A stretch of DNA of 64,000 bases, from contig CAWJIB010000012.1 in assembly GCA_963842835.1 (NCBI GenBank), positions 1-64,000 on the forward strand, given 5' to 3'. Shown here in pieces: positions 43,201 through 51,974 of this stretch (the stretch's first letter is position 1; the number at the start of each line of letters is the position of its first letter). The notes below the pieces were generated by a model that saw nothing but the letters and a program-made list of their open reading frames with translations, was not told the DNA's origin and made no database searches. Both the position numbers and the translations under genes were made by a program. The stretch is from Roseiarcus sp963842835. GTDB taxonomy: Bacteria > Pseudomonadota > Alphaproteobacteria > Rhizobiales > Beijerinckiaceae.

Positions 43201-43813
43201 GGGCGCCTTCCTGGTTGACCGCCGCGGCCTGCTGGGTCAGCGCCGCGCGCCGCGCGGCCCAGACTTCGCGGGTCAGGCCGAAGCGATCGCATGGGACCAT
43301 GCCGCCGCGCGCCGGCGCGCCCTGAAGGCCCGTGCCGGAGAACTGAAGTCCCGCCTTCTCGATCACGCGGCGTGAAGCCGTGTTCTCGACGCGCGCGCTG
43401 GCGACGATCTCGATCGCGTTGGTCAAGACGAAGCCGGCCTCGACCATCGCCTCGACCGCTTCGCTCGCCAGACCCTTGCCCCAGAATTCCGGCGCGAGCG
43501 CGTAGCCGAGCGTCAGGCGGTCCTGGCCTCTCGCCTCGAGGGTGACGGCGCCGATCGCCTCGCGCTTGTCGCGGATCGGGGTCATGACGAGCGTCAGATC
43601 GCGGCCCGAGGCGTTGGCTTCGCGCGCGGCGAAGATGAACCGTTCGGCCGTGCCCGGCGGATAGGGATGGGGAATGCGGGCGGTGAACTCGGCGACTTCT
43701 CGGCGGCTGCAATAACGATGGATCGCCGGCGCGTCGGCGGCGCGCGGCCAGCGCAGCCACAGCCTCGCCGTCTCCAGGCGAAAGACATCGTCTCGGGCAA
43801 GATCGGGAAACAT
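43187..43813 (-). CDS. GNAT-family N-acetyltransferase (RimJ/RimL-like)
   Basis: A 208-residue acetyltransferase from ATG 43813 (MFPDLARDDVFRLETARLWL). Features of the RimJ/L group are the N-terminal LETARLWLRWP, the acetyl-CoA loop LAPEFWGKGLASEAVEAMV and the ending NTASRRVIEKAGLQFSGTG. Substrate unknown; homologues in this position lie between rpmA and obgE in many Rhizobiales, which suggests a ribosomal or translation-linked target, but that is inference. Its stop overlaps the obgE start by 14 bases. Confidence 0.9.
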   Translation of the reverse strand: MFPDLARDDVFRLETARLWLRWPRAADAPAIHRYCSRREVAEFTARIPHPYPPGTAERFIFAAREANASGRDLTLVMTPIRDKREAIGAVTLEARGQDRLTLGYALAPEFWGKGLASEAVEAMVEAGFVLTNAIEIVASARVENTASRRVIEKAGLQFSGTGLQGAPARGGMVPCDRFGLTREVWAARRAALTQQAAAVNQEGAHEVP

Positions 43814-44011
43814 TTCCACTCCGGACCAGCGAGGGGCTCGGCGATGCGGCCCCAAAACGACGAAGGAGATGCAGCGCCCCGCATCCCCTTCATAAGCGCT
43901 TCGGCTTACCGGACTTTTGGGAAGGGCTTTCGCCTTCCCGTTCTCGGGGGATGCTCGAGATCGTCCGCGGGGGCTGTCGCCGCGGCGGGGATCTCGTCAC
44001 ATCCCCGCCGT

Positions 44012-44278
44012 TCATTCGGCCGCGTTTTGCGCGACTACTGCTACGTATTGGCGACCGTTGGCTTTACATTCGAACGCCACGGCGCCGGCGGCGGTGGCGA
44101 ACAGCGTATGATCGGTTCCCATGCCGACATTGCGGCCGGGATGGAATTTCGTGCCGCGCTGGCGCACGATGATCATGCCGCTGACGACCTGTTCGCCGCC
44201 GAATTTCTTGACGCCGAGACGGCGCCCGTCCGAATCGCGGCCGTTGCGCGACGAACCGCCTGCCTTCTTATGAGCCAT
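44012..44278 (-). CDS. rpmA: 50S ribosomal protein L27
   Basis: An 88-residue protein with the universal start MAHKKAGGSSRNGRDSDGRR, whose N-terminal tail reaches the peptidyl-transferase centre, and IIVRQRGTKFHPGRNVGMG. No N-terminal extension of the Firmicute type. Encoded downstream of rplU. Confidence 0.98.
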   Translation of the reverse strand: MAHKKAGGSSRNGRDSDGRRLGVKKFGGEQVVSGMIIVRQRGTKFHPGRNVGMGTDHTLFATAAGAVAFECKANGRQYVAVVAQNAAE

Positions 44279-44390
44279 GTCACCCGCTCCAAATCCAATG
44301 CGGCGCGCTAAAAAGGCGCTGATTTCCCGCGTATATAATTCATATTTCCGACCGTGGAAACCCTCGGCCCGCGCGTTCGGTCCCGGCCGT

Positions 44391-44729
44391 CTATTCCGCC
44401 GGCGCCGCCTTGGCGCCGCTGGCCAAGATCTGCGTGATCCTGACGATCGTCAGATCCTGCTTGTGGCCGTGTTTGCGACGCGAATTCTTGCGGCGGCGCT
44501 TCTTGAACGCGATGACCTTGGGGCCGCGCGTCTGCTCGACGATTTCGCCGAGGACGCGGGCGCCGACGACATGCGGCGCGCCGATCTGGTTCGTCTCGCC
44601 GTCGAACAGCGCGAGAACTTCTTCGAAGGTCACTTGCGCGCCGGCTTCGCCGTCCAGCGCCATGACCGTGATCTCGTTTTCGGCGGCGACCTTGTATTGC
44701 TTGCCGCCGGTTTTGATGACTGCGAACAT
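44391..44729 (-). CDS. rplU: 50S ribosomal protein L21
   Basis: A 112-residue protein starting MFAVIKTGGKQYKVAAENEI at ATG 44729, preceded by GGAGAAAACG. The basic signature AFKKRRRKNSRRKHGHKQ is present. The frame continues open upstream, but the conserved start fixes the N-terminus. First gene of the rplU-rpmA-GNAT-obgE group. Confidence 0.98.
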   Translation of the reverse strand: MFAVIKTGGKQYKVAAENEITVMALDGEAGAQVTFEEVLALFDGETNQIGAPHVVGARVLGEIVEQTRGPKVIAFKKRRRKNSRRKHGHKQDLTIVRITQILASGAKAAPAE

Positions 44730-44966
44730 CGTTTTCTCCGTGTTCAATCTGGCTCTGCGCGGGAGCCCGCGCGGCCAGCTTCTTTGCAGTGGGAACCTGC
44801 TGGTTTTCGCCCCGCCTCGCCGCGGGACGCGGAAAAGCAAAAACGCGGCTGGAAGCCGCGCGTGAGCGGCGTCTCCTATAGAGGGCGCGACGCGCGAAGT
44901 CAAATAAAACGCCGCGCGTTTGCGCGCCTTGCCCGGCCAGAGCCTTGCGCAGCGACGGCCGGCCGT

Positions 44967-45386
44967 CTATCGCCAGGGATCGCCGTAGACGACGACGGGC
45001 AAGGGGCCGCGCCGCGCCCCCAGCGCGTGGCTGCCGATCTCGATGATCCTCGGCCCCGCGGATTCCGCCGCGACGCGGCCAAATCCGGGGATCGTCGGCG
45101 GACAGAGGGTCGCGGCTTGCGGGGCCTCTTCCTCTTGCACGGCGGGCGTTTCGCCTTCCGTTGGGCCGGCGGCGCCAAAGAAATCGAGCTGGCCTCGACG
45201 ATCGCGCCCGGCGCGGCGCCTGGCGCCCTCGATCGCGCGGCGGTCGTCGCCGCGCCAAACCGAAACGGTCGAGTGTGAGGAAACAGGCGGATGCAACCCC
45301 GCCGCGGCGCCGGTCGAGCCGAAGACCGCCGAGCCGGCGGCCAGGATCAAACCCGCGGCGACCCAGTTCGCGCATGACGCTTTCAT
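44967..45386 (-). CDS. Hypothetical secreted protein
   Basis: A 139-residue protein with a plausible signal peptide (MKASCANWVAAGLILAAGSA, cleavage near GAAAG at about residue 30). The mature part is polar and partly low-complexity, with a VSVWRGDDRRAIEGARRRAG stretch, and ends RGPLPVVVYGDPWR. No family recognised. It is preceded on its strand by AAGGAAGCG. A real gene is likely from the signal peptide and codon bias, but no function can be given. Confidence 0.55.
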   Translation of the reverse strand: MKASCANWVAAGLILAAGSAVFGSTGAAAGLHPPVSSHSTVSVWRGDDRRAIEGARRRAGRDRRGQLDFFGAAGPTEGETPAVQEEEAPQAATLCPPTIPGFGRVAAESAGPRIIEIGSHALGARRGPLPVVVYGDPWR

Positions 45387-45486
45387 AGTCGCTTCCTTTT
45401 TGAGGCCGGCCTCCTCGCCACAAACTTTAAGACTCTTTTGGTCAGCGCAAAAGAGCGCGCTGCCCAGCCCGCCTCCTTGCGCGCCC

Positions 45487-46128
45487 TCAAGCGCCGCCCT
45501 CGTTCTGCCGGCGGAAACGAAACGTGCTGAACTGGAAGCACTGTTTCGCGCCGCGAGGCGTCACGTGCTCGTGGGGGCGCGCGTCGACGAGAACAAAATC
45601 GGGCCCGAGCAGCGCGCCGAGACCCCGAGCGTCCCACCGAGCGACGGGCAGGCCGCTGCACATCTGCGGGCCGTCGAGCGCGAACGTCCCGATAATGGCG
45701 TATCCGCCGCGGCGCAGGGCGCGTCGCAGGCGGTCGAGATAGGCGGCCTGGTCTGCGGCGCCGGTGAGGAAATGAAACGCCGCCCGGTCGTGCCAGACGT
45801 CGTAGGTCCGCGACGGCTCCCATGTCGTGACGTCGGCGGCGATCCATTGCACCCGATCCGCCTTGTCGGCGACGCGCGCCTTGGCCGCCGCGAGCGCCGC
45901 TTGCGACAGGTCGAGGACCGTAATGTCTTCATAGCCCTGCGAAACGAGGCTGTCGACGAGGCGCGAAGCGCCGCCTCCGACGTCGATGACGGCGGTGCGG
46001 CTCGTCGCCCCGATCAGCGCCAACAGCTCCAGGGTCGGGGCCGGCGTCTCCTGAAACCAGCTCACCTCCGTCTCGCCCTTGTTCTTGTATACATTTTCCC
46101 AGTGATCTTGGCGTTCCGAAGCGCTCAT
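45487..46128 (-). CDS. Class I SAM-dependent methyltransferase
   Basis: A 213-residue Rossmann methyltransferase (ATG 46128, MSASERQDHWENVYKNKGET). Motif I is AVIDVGGGASRLVDSLVSQG, then ITVLDLSQAALAAAKAR and the acidic/hydrophobic strand VQWIAADVTTW; HDRAAFHFLT follows. The EVSWFQ start resembles the group annotated as thiopurine or trans-aconitate-like methyltransferases. Substrate unknown. Divergent from chrA. Confidence 0.88.
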   Translation of the reverse strand: MSASERQDHWENVYKNKGETEVSWFQETPAPTLELLALIGATSRTAVIDVGGGASRLVDSLVSQGYEDITVLDLSQAALAAAKARVADKADRVQWIAADVTTWEPSRTYDVWHDRAAFHFLTGAADQAAYLDRLRRALRRGGYAIIGTFALDGPQMCSGLPVARWDARGLGALLGPDFVLVDARPHEHVTPRGAKQCFQFSTFRFRRQNEGGA

Positions 46129-46403
46129 GAGCCGATTCCTCCCGTTCAGAGCCAAATCCGACAAGCCGCGGCCGCGGCGTTTCGTCGAGCGCGGACACGC
46201 GCGCCTCGCGCGGCGTCCAGCGACGGCGGCCTCTGTCCCTTGGCGCCGCCGGAATTGGACAATATGCTTCTGGCGTCTCGACGCCAGGGCCGTCGTCGCC
46301 GGCCCTCCGGCCGGCGAGACGCGGGGGTGTTCATGGCTAGCTTGAAACGGCGTGTCCCGAAGGCGGCGGATGTCGCCGCCGATGTCGCGGCGGCGCCGTC
46401 GTC

Positions 46404-47630
46404 GTGAGCGCCGACGCCAAAGTTTCGCGCCTGGCCGAAGTCGGAAACCCGCCAGGGTCGGCGAGCGAGATCTTCCTCGCTTTCCTCAAGCTCGGCCTCA
46501 CGTCCTTTGGCGGGCCGATCGCCCACCTCGGCTATTTCCGCGCGGAATTCGTCGAGCGCCGGCGCTGGCTGAGCGAGCGCGCCTATGTCGATCTCGTCGC
46601 GCTTTCGCAATTTCTTCCCGGTCCGGCGTCGAGCCAGACCGGCTTTGCGATCGGGCTGATGCGCGGCGGCCGCCTCGGCGGTCTCGCCGCCTGGGCGGGC
46701 TTCACGCTGCCGTCCGCCCTTCTCATGCTGCTGTTCGCCTATGGCGCGGGAAGTCTCGCCGACTCGTCCTGGGGCGTCGGATTGCTGCACGGGCTCAAGC
46801 TCGTCGCGGTCGCGATCGTCGCGCAGGCCGTCTTGGGCATGGCGCGCTCTCTTTGTCCGGACCGGCCGCGCGCCTCGATCGCGACGGCCGCCCTCGTCCT
46901 GCTGCTCTTCGTCCCCGGCTCGCTCGCCCAGCTCGGCGCGATCGCGCTCGGCGGCGCGGCGGGGCTGGCGCTCTGTCGCGACGGCGGCGCGACGGTCCCC
47001 GACAGCTTCTCCATGCCGGTGTCCCGACGCTTAGGGATCGCCTGCCTCGCGGCGTTCTTCGCGCTGCTGGCTCTTTCCTTCGTCCCGGTCCAGGGCGGCA
47101 CGCTCGCGCTGTTCGCCGCCTTCTATCGCTCGGGCGCCCTGGTGTTCGGCGGCGGCCACGTCGTGCTGCCGCTGTTGCGCGACGCTGTCGTGACGCCGGG
47201 GTGGGTTTCCGACAACGCCTTCCTGGCGGGCTATGGCGCCGCCCAGGCTGTTCCCGGACCATTGTTCACCTTCGCCGCGTATCTCGGCGCGGTCGCGGGC
47301 GCGCCGCCGGCCGGCGTCGCCGGCGCGCTCGTCGCGCTCGTCGCGATCTTCCTGCCGGGCATGCTGGCCTTGGTGGGCGCGTTGCCGTTCTGGCATGAGT
47401 TGCGCGCGCTAGCCCCGGCGCAAGCGGCGATGCGCGGCGTCAACGCGGCCGTCGTCGGGCTGCTGGGCGCCGCCCTTTACAATCCGGTATGGACGAGCGC
47501 GGTGCGGGAGCCCCCGGATTTGGCGATCGCCGCGACCGGGTTCGTCCTGCTCGTCGTCTGGCGCGCGCCGCCCCTCGTCGTCGCGCTCATGTCCGCCGTC
47601 GCAGGGATCGCCCTGGCCGTGGGGCGCTGA
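46404..47630 (+). CDS. chrA: Chromate transporter (long-chain CHR)
   Basis: A 408-residue membrane protein with two homologous CHR halves. First half: LKLGLTSFGGPIAHLGYF and LSQFLPGPASSQTGFAIGL. Second half: RSGALVFGGGHVVLPLLRD and YGAAQAVPGPLFTFAAYLG. The fusion of two halves is the usual form in proteobacteria; it expels chromate, giving resistance. A GTG start at 46404. No chrB regulator is next to it. Confidence 0.94.
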   Translation: MSADAKVSRLAEVGNPPGSASEIFLAFLKLGLTSFGGPIAHLGYFRAEFVERRRWLSERAYVDLVALSQFLPGPASSQTGFAIGLMRGGRLGGLAAWAGFTLPSALLMLLFAYGAGSLADSSWGVGLLHGLKLVAVAIVAQAVLGMARSLCPDRPRASIATAALVLLLFVPGSLAQLGAIALGGAAGLALCRDGGATVPDSFSMPVSRRLGIACLAAFFALLALSFVPVQGGTLALFAAFYRSGALVFGGGHVVLPLLRDAVVTPGWVSDNAFLAGYGAAQAVPGPLFTFAAYLGAVAGAPPAGVAGALVALVAIFLPGMLALVGALPFWHELRALAPAQAAMRGVNAAVVGLLGAALYNPVWTSAVREPPDLAIAATGFVLLVVWRAPPLVVALMSAVAGIALAVGR

Positions 47631-47643
47631 GCGGAGCGCGAGG

Positions 47644-48354
47644 TCAGCCCGCGCTCTTGAGTTCCTTGAGCTTGCCGAACACCGAATCGACGTCGATCTT
47701 CTCTTCGCTGGCCTTCGGCTTGGCCGAGGGAGCGCCGAAAACCTCGGCCTGAGTGACCGGCGACGGCTTGGCCGTCGTCACCTCGGCCGAAAGCAGGGTT
47801 TGGCTGCGGTCTTCCTCGACCTTCGGCCGGTCCTTGGCGGCGCGATTGACTTCGAAGTCGAGGTCGATCTGCGAGCACAGGCCAAGGGTCACCGGGTCCA
47901 TCGGCTGGAGGTTGGGGGAATTCCAATGGCTGCGCTCGCGAATCGATTCGAGCGTGTGCTTGGTCGTGCCGACCAGGCGCATGATCTGCGCGTCCTTCAA
48001 TTCCGCGTGATTGCGCAGCAGCCAGAGAATGGCGTTCGGCCGATCCTGCCGGCGCGACAGCGGGGTGTAGCGCGCTCCGCGCGGCTTCTTGAATTCCGGC
48101 ACGCGCACTTTGGCGGTCGCGAGCTGCAGGCGGCGCGACGAATCCTTCTCGGCGGCGGCGATTTCCTCGCGGGTCAATTGTCCCGTGGAGATCGGATCGT
48201 AGCCCTTGATGCCGGTGGCGACCTCGCCGTCGGCGATGCCTTTGACCTCGAGGGGATGCAATTTGCAGAATTCGGCGATTTGGTCGAACGTCAGCGACGT
48301 GTTTTCAACCAGCCAGACGGCGGTGGCCTTGGGCATCAGCGGCGCTTCGGTCAT
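47644..48354 (-). CDS. trcR: Cell-cycle transcriptional regulator TrcR (DUF1013)
   Basis: A 236-residue alphaproteobacterial protein. Conserved start LMPKATAVWLVENTSLTFDQ, followed by IAEFCKLHPLEVKGIADGEV, PISTGQLTREEI and RPNAILWLLRNHAELKDAQI with two HTH-like segments (MRLVGTTKHTLESIRERSHW). The C-terminal tail is low in complexity. The family is annotated as the TrcR regulator or DUF1013; its mechanism is little known. Symbol given by family resemblance. Confidence 0.85.
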   Translation of the reverse strand: MTEAPLMPKATAVWLVENTSLTFDQIAEFCKLHPLEVKGIADGEVATGIKGYDPISTGQLTREEIAAAEKDSSRRLQLATAKVRVPEFKKPRGARYTPLSRRQDRPNAILWLLRNHAELKDAQIMRLVGTTKHTLESIRERSHWNSPNLQPMDPVTLGLCSQIDLDFEVNRAAKDRPKVEEDRSQTLLSAEVTTAKPSPVTQAEVFGAPSAKPKASEEKIDVDSVFGKLKELKSAG

Positions 48355-48542
48355 GATAGGCGAACTCCTTGGATTTGTGCGGCGCGCGCCGCCGCCCTCT
48401 GTGAGGGGCGAGGCGTAGCCTCAAATCTTTCAATCTCGAGGGAATTATCTCTTTATAGGCGCCGCCGCGCCAGAATGCAATGAGCGCCGGGCCATCCTCG
48501 CCCGTGGGCGAAGAACGCGCGGGCGTTCGCGGAACCCCGCCT

Positions 48543-49601
48543 TCACGCCTTGCGGTTCAAGGATCGCTCGGCCTTCGGGTCGAGCGGCCAGCGCGGGCGG
48601 GCGGGCGTCGCCATATCGTCGACGAGGCCGCGCCGAAGGCGCTCAATTCCCGCCCAGGCGATCATCGCGCCGTTGTCGGTGCAGAGGTTTTGCGGCGGCG
48701 CCACGAGGGGCAGGCCGGCCTGGGCGCAAAATCGCGCCATCGCCTCGCGGATCGCGCCGTTGGCGGCGACGCCGCCGGCGACGACGACGCCCTGCGCGTC
48801 GCCGACGCGCTGACGAAACAGCCTGAGACCGACGCGCATGCGATCCTCGATCATGTCGACGACCGCGGCCTGGAACGAAGCGCAGAGATCGGCGACGTCG
48901 CGCGGGCGAAGCGGCGCGATCGATTGGGCCGCCAGCCGCGTCGCGGTCTTCAGTCCCGACAGGGAGAAATCGGCGGTGGGCCGTCCGAGCAGCGGGCGCG
49001 GCAAGGCGAATCGCGCGGGATCGCCGTCCCTGGCGGCTGCTTCGACCGCCGGCCCGCCGGGATAGGGCAGGCCGAGCATCTTGGCGGTCTTGTCGAACGC
49101 CTCGCCGATGGCGTCGTCCATCGTCGCGCCCAGACGGTCGTAGTCGCCCACGCCCTTGACCGCGAGGATCTGGGTGTGCCCGCCCGAGGCGAGCAGCAGC
49201 AGATAGGGAAACGCCAGACGGCCGGAGATCCGCGCGACGAGGGCGTGCGCCTCGAGATGATTGATTGCGAGGAAAGGCTTGCCGGCCGCCAAGGCGATCC
49301 CCTTGCCCGTCATCAGGCCGACGAGCACGCCGCCAATCAGGCCCGGCCCCGCCGCGGCGGCGACGCCGTCGAGGTCGCGCGGGCGGACCTCGGCGCGGCG
49401 CAGCGCTCGCACGACGAGGCCGTCGATGATTTCGACATGCGCGCGGGCGGCGATCTCCGGCACGACGCCGCCATAGGCCGAATGGGCGGCGATCTGGCTC
49501 ATCACTTCGTCGGCGAGGATTTCGCCTGCGCCGTCGGGCCGCAGGCGCACCACCGCCGCCGCCGTCTCGTCGCAGGTGGTCTCGATTCCCAGTACGCGCA
49601 T
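48543..49601 (-). CDS. tsaD: tRNA N6-adenosine threonylcarbamoyltransferase
   Basis: A 352-residue ASKHA-fold enzyme that makes t6A37 in ANN-decoding tRNAs with TsaB and TsaE. Starts MRVLGIETTCDETAAAVV at ATG 49601; metal histidines are at about 115 and 119 in NHLEAHALVAR; LLASGGHTQI and VVAGGVAANGAIRE follow. The frame is open far upstream, but the conserved N-terminus settles the start. Divergent from hemD. Confidence 0.97.
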   Translation of the reverse strand: MRVLGIETTCDETAAAVVRLRPDGAGEILADEVMSQIAAHSAYGGVVPEIAARAHVEIIDGLVVRALRRAEVRPRDLDGVAAAAGPGLIGGVLVGLMTGKGIALAAGKPFLAINHLEAHALVARISGRLAFPYLLLLASGGHTQILAVKGVGDYDRLGATMDDAIGEAFDKTAKMLGLPYPGGPAVEAAARDGDPARFALPRPLLGRPTADFSLSGLKTATRLAAQSIAPLRPRDVADLCASFQAAVVDMIEDRMRVGLRLFRQRVGDAQGVVVAGGVAANGAIREAMARFCAQAGLPLVAPPQNLCTDNGAMIAWAGIERLRRGLVDDMATPARPRWPLDPKAERSLNRKA

Positions 49602-49757
49602 CTTCGGTTCAAGTTCCGCAAGCTCGCCGCGCCAAGGCGTCGCGCGGCCGGGGCCGTCTCTATACGCTTGGCGCGCGACTGCCCAGGGCATAATGAAAGG
49701 AGGGCGGCCCGAGGCGGCCGCCCGCGCGAGGAGCGTCGCGACGACGATGGCGAGGCC

Positions 49758-50471
49758 TTGAAGACAAAAATCGCTCTCATGCGAGCGCGCGACGACGCGG
49801 CGCGCAGCGCGGCGCTGCTGCTGGCGCGCGGCTTCGCCGTGGCGCGCGCGCCGGCGACGGAAATCCGCGCGACCGGCGCCTCGCCGCCGCCGGGCCGGTT
49901 CGATGCGGTCGCAGCGACCAGCGCCAAGGCGATCGCGCTCCTCGTTCCGGCGGCGCGCGCGGCGATCGCAGGCCCGCCGCTCTTTGTCGTGGGCGAACAG
50001 ACCGCGCAAGCGGCGGCGCAAGCCGGGATTGCGGTCGCGTGCGAGGCCGCGCCGGACGTCGCCGCGCTCATCGCGGCGCTGCGCCGGCGCCTTGCGCCCC
50101 GTTCGCGCGTGCTGTACCTCGCCGGCCGCGAACGCAAGAGCGCGCTGGAAGCCGCCCTGAGCGAAGCCGGCCATCTCACGACGCCGGTGGAAGTCTATGC
50201 CGCCGAGGCGCGCGCCGCCTGGGACGAAGACGAGGCGCGCGCGGTGGCGGGATGCGGGGCGGCCTTGCACTATTCGCGCCGCTCCGCCGCGCTGGCGGCG
50301 GCGCTGGCCGAGCGGGCGGGCCTCGCCGAGCATTTTCGCGCGCTTCTTCATGTCTGCCTCTCCCCGGACGCCGGCGAACCGCTGCGCGCCATGGGCGCGC
50401 CGCGCCTCGCTTGGGCCTCGGAGCCGAGGGAAGAGCGGCTCATCGACGCCCTCGAACGCGCGCTGACGTGA
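49758..50471 (+). CDS. hemD: Uroporphyrinogen-III synthase
   Basis: Closes the tetrapyrrole ring with inversion of ring D. About 237 residues from a TTG at 49758 (then KTKIALMRARDDAARSAALL); an ATG lies at 49779. The HemD family is poorly conserved, but the two-lobed pattern is visible: RFDAVAATSAKAIALLVPAA, then SRVLYLAGRERKSALEAALS with VEVYAAEAR, and ALHYSRRSAALAAALAERAG with a final SEPREERLIDAL. Context with mitofilin and hemY downstream supports it. hemC is not adjacent. Confidence 0.85.
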   Translation: MKTKIALMRARDDAARSAALLLARGFAVARAPATEIRATGASPPPGRFDAVAATSAKAIALLVPAARAAIAGPPLFVVGEQTAQAAAQAGIAVACEAAPDVAALIAALRRRLAPRSRVLYLAGRERKSALEAALSEAGHLTTPVEVYAAEARAAWDEDEARAVAGCGAALHYSRRSAALAAALAERAGLAEHFRALLHVCLSPDAGEPLRAMGAPRLAWASEPREERLIDALERALT

Positions 50472-50564
50472 TCGAATCGGCGGCGCGGCGCCCCGCGACG
50501 ACGCGCGGGTTTTCATCCCCCCGCGCCTCGCCTATAGAAAACTGCGAAGCGAGAGCAAGAGCCC

Positions 50565-51896
50565 ATGGCCGACGACGCGAGCCGAAAATCCGAACCCGAA
50601 ATCGCCGAGCCCGCGGCCGGCGCCGCTCCGCCGAGCCGCGAGCCGCGCCATGATCCCGGCGTGATCGAGGGCGAAGCGAGCGAAATTCACCAAGCCGCGC
50701 CCGAGCCGGCGGCCGCCGAACCGGCGAGCGAGGAACGGGCGGCCGAACCGGCCGCGGATGCGACCGCGCCGGAAATGCGGCCGAGGACGCGCTCGTCCTT
50801 CTTCCCCTTCGTTGCGGGCGGGCTCGGCGCTCTCTTCGGCGCGGCGCTCGCGCTTGGCGCGGCCTGGCTCGTCGATCCGCGCGCCGCCGCGCTCAGCGCG
50901 GCGACCTCGCATCTGGCCGCGCTGGAACGCGGCGCCGAAGGCCAATCCGAGGCCAACGCCAATTTCGACAGGCGCCTCGTTGCGCTCGAGGCGAGCGAGC
51001 CCGGCGCCGCGAAGGCTGCGGCTCTCGAGGCGCTCGGCCGCCGCGTGGCCGCGCTCGAAGGCGCAGCGGGCCAAGGCGAAGCGGCGCAAGCGGCGTTGGA
51101 GGAAGCCCGCGCAGCGCGGGCTGACGCCGCTAAGGCGCTCGCGCTCGCGGCCGGAACGGGACAAGCGGCGGCGGCGCCGATCCAGGGCGGCGCGCCCGCC
51201 CCATTCGACGCCAGCGCGCTGGAGGCGCGGATCGGCAAATTGGAGGGCGAACTGGCGGGGCTGAAGTCCCGCGAGACCGATCTCGGCCAGTTCGACGACC
51301 GCCTCGCCAAGATCGAAAGCGCGCTCGCCGCGCCCAAGAGCGGGGCGCGCGTCGCTGCGGCGGAGGTCGCGCTCAATCGCGACGGGGCGGCCGAGGCGAT
51401 CCTCGCCATTGCGTTGAACGAACGTCTGAACGCGGGTGCGCCGTTCGCGCCGGAATTGACGGCGCTGGCGCGCCTGGGGGCCGACGACGGCAAATTGTCC
51501 GCGCTGAAGCCTTTCGCCGACGCGGGCGCGCCGACCCTCGCCGCGCTCGGCGCCGCCTTCGCCAAGATCGCTCCCGACGTCATCGCGGCGGCGACGCCGC
51601 CGAGCGGCGGCGGCGTGATGGACCGGCTGCTCGATCACATGCGCAAGCTGGTGCGCGTGCGCAAGGTCGGCGAAGCCGCCGGCGACGACGCCGAGGCGCT
51701 CGCGCCGCGGATTTCGGCGGCGCTCGCGCGCGGCGATCTTTCCGCCGCGCTCGAGGCCTATGATCGCCTGCCGGACGCGGCGCGTCAGGCGAGCCGGGAC
51801 TGGGCCAAAGCGGCCGAAGCCCGCCAGGCGGCGGGCGCAGCTGCTGAGGGCCTGCGCGCGGATGCAGTCGGGCGCCTCGCCGCGGCCAAGAATTAG
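50565..51896 (+). CDS. Mitofilin/Mic60-family membrane protein
   Basis: A 443-residue protein: a disordered Ala/Pro/Glu-rich N-terminus (1-78), one membrane helix (FFPFVAGGLGALFGAALALG), a long coiled coil (about 110-260) and a conserved C-terminal domain (VMDRLLDHMRKLVRVRKVGE) with a LDHMRKLVRVR-type mitofilin signature. Alphaproteobacterial homologues of Mic60 shape inner-membrane folds and sit beside heme genes, as here between hemD and hemY. COG4223-type. If the host builds intracytoplasmic membranes, this gene is a candidate shaper. Confidence 0.85.
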   Translation: MADDASRKSEPEIAEPAAGAAPPSREPRHDPGVIEGEASEIHQAAPEPAAAEPASEERAAEPAADATAPEMRPRTRSSFFPFVAGGLGALFGAALALGAAWLVDPRAAALSAATSHLAALERGAEGQSEANANFDRRLVALEASEPGAAKAAALEALGRRVAALEGAAGQGEAAQAALEEARAARADAAKALALAAGTGQAAAAPIQGGAPAPFDASALEARIGKLEGELAGLKSRETDLGQFDDRLAKIESALAAPKSGARVAAAEVALNRDGAAEAILAIALNERLNAGAPFAPELTALARLGADDGKLSALKPFADAGAPTLAALGAAFAKIAPDVIAAATPPSGGGVMDRLLDHMRKLVRVRKVGEAAGDDAEALAPRISAALARGDLSAALEAYDRLPDAARQASRDWAKAAEARQAAGAAAEGLRADAVGRLAAAKN

Positions 51897-51974
51897 CCGA
51901 GCGGCGGAGGATTTTTCACGCGCGGCGCGTTAGGGATTATGCTGACGCCCCGGGATGCTCGAAGCGGAGACGCC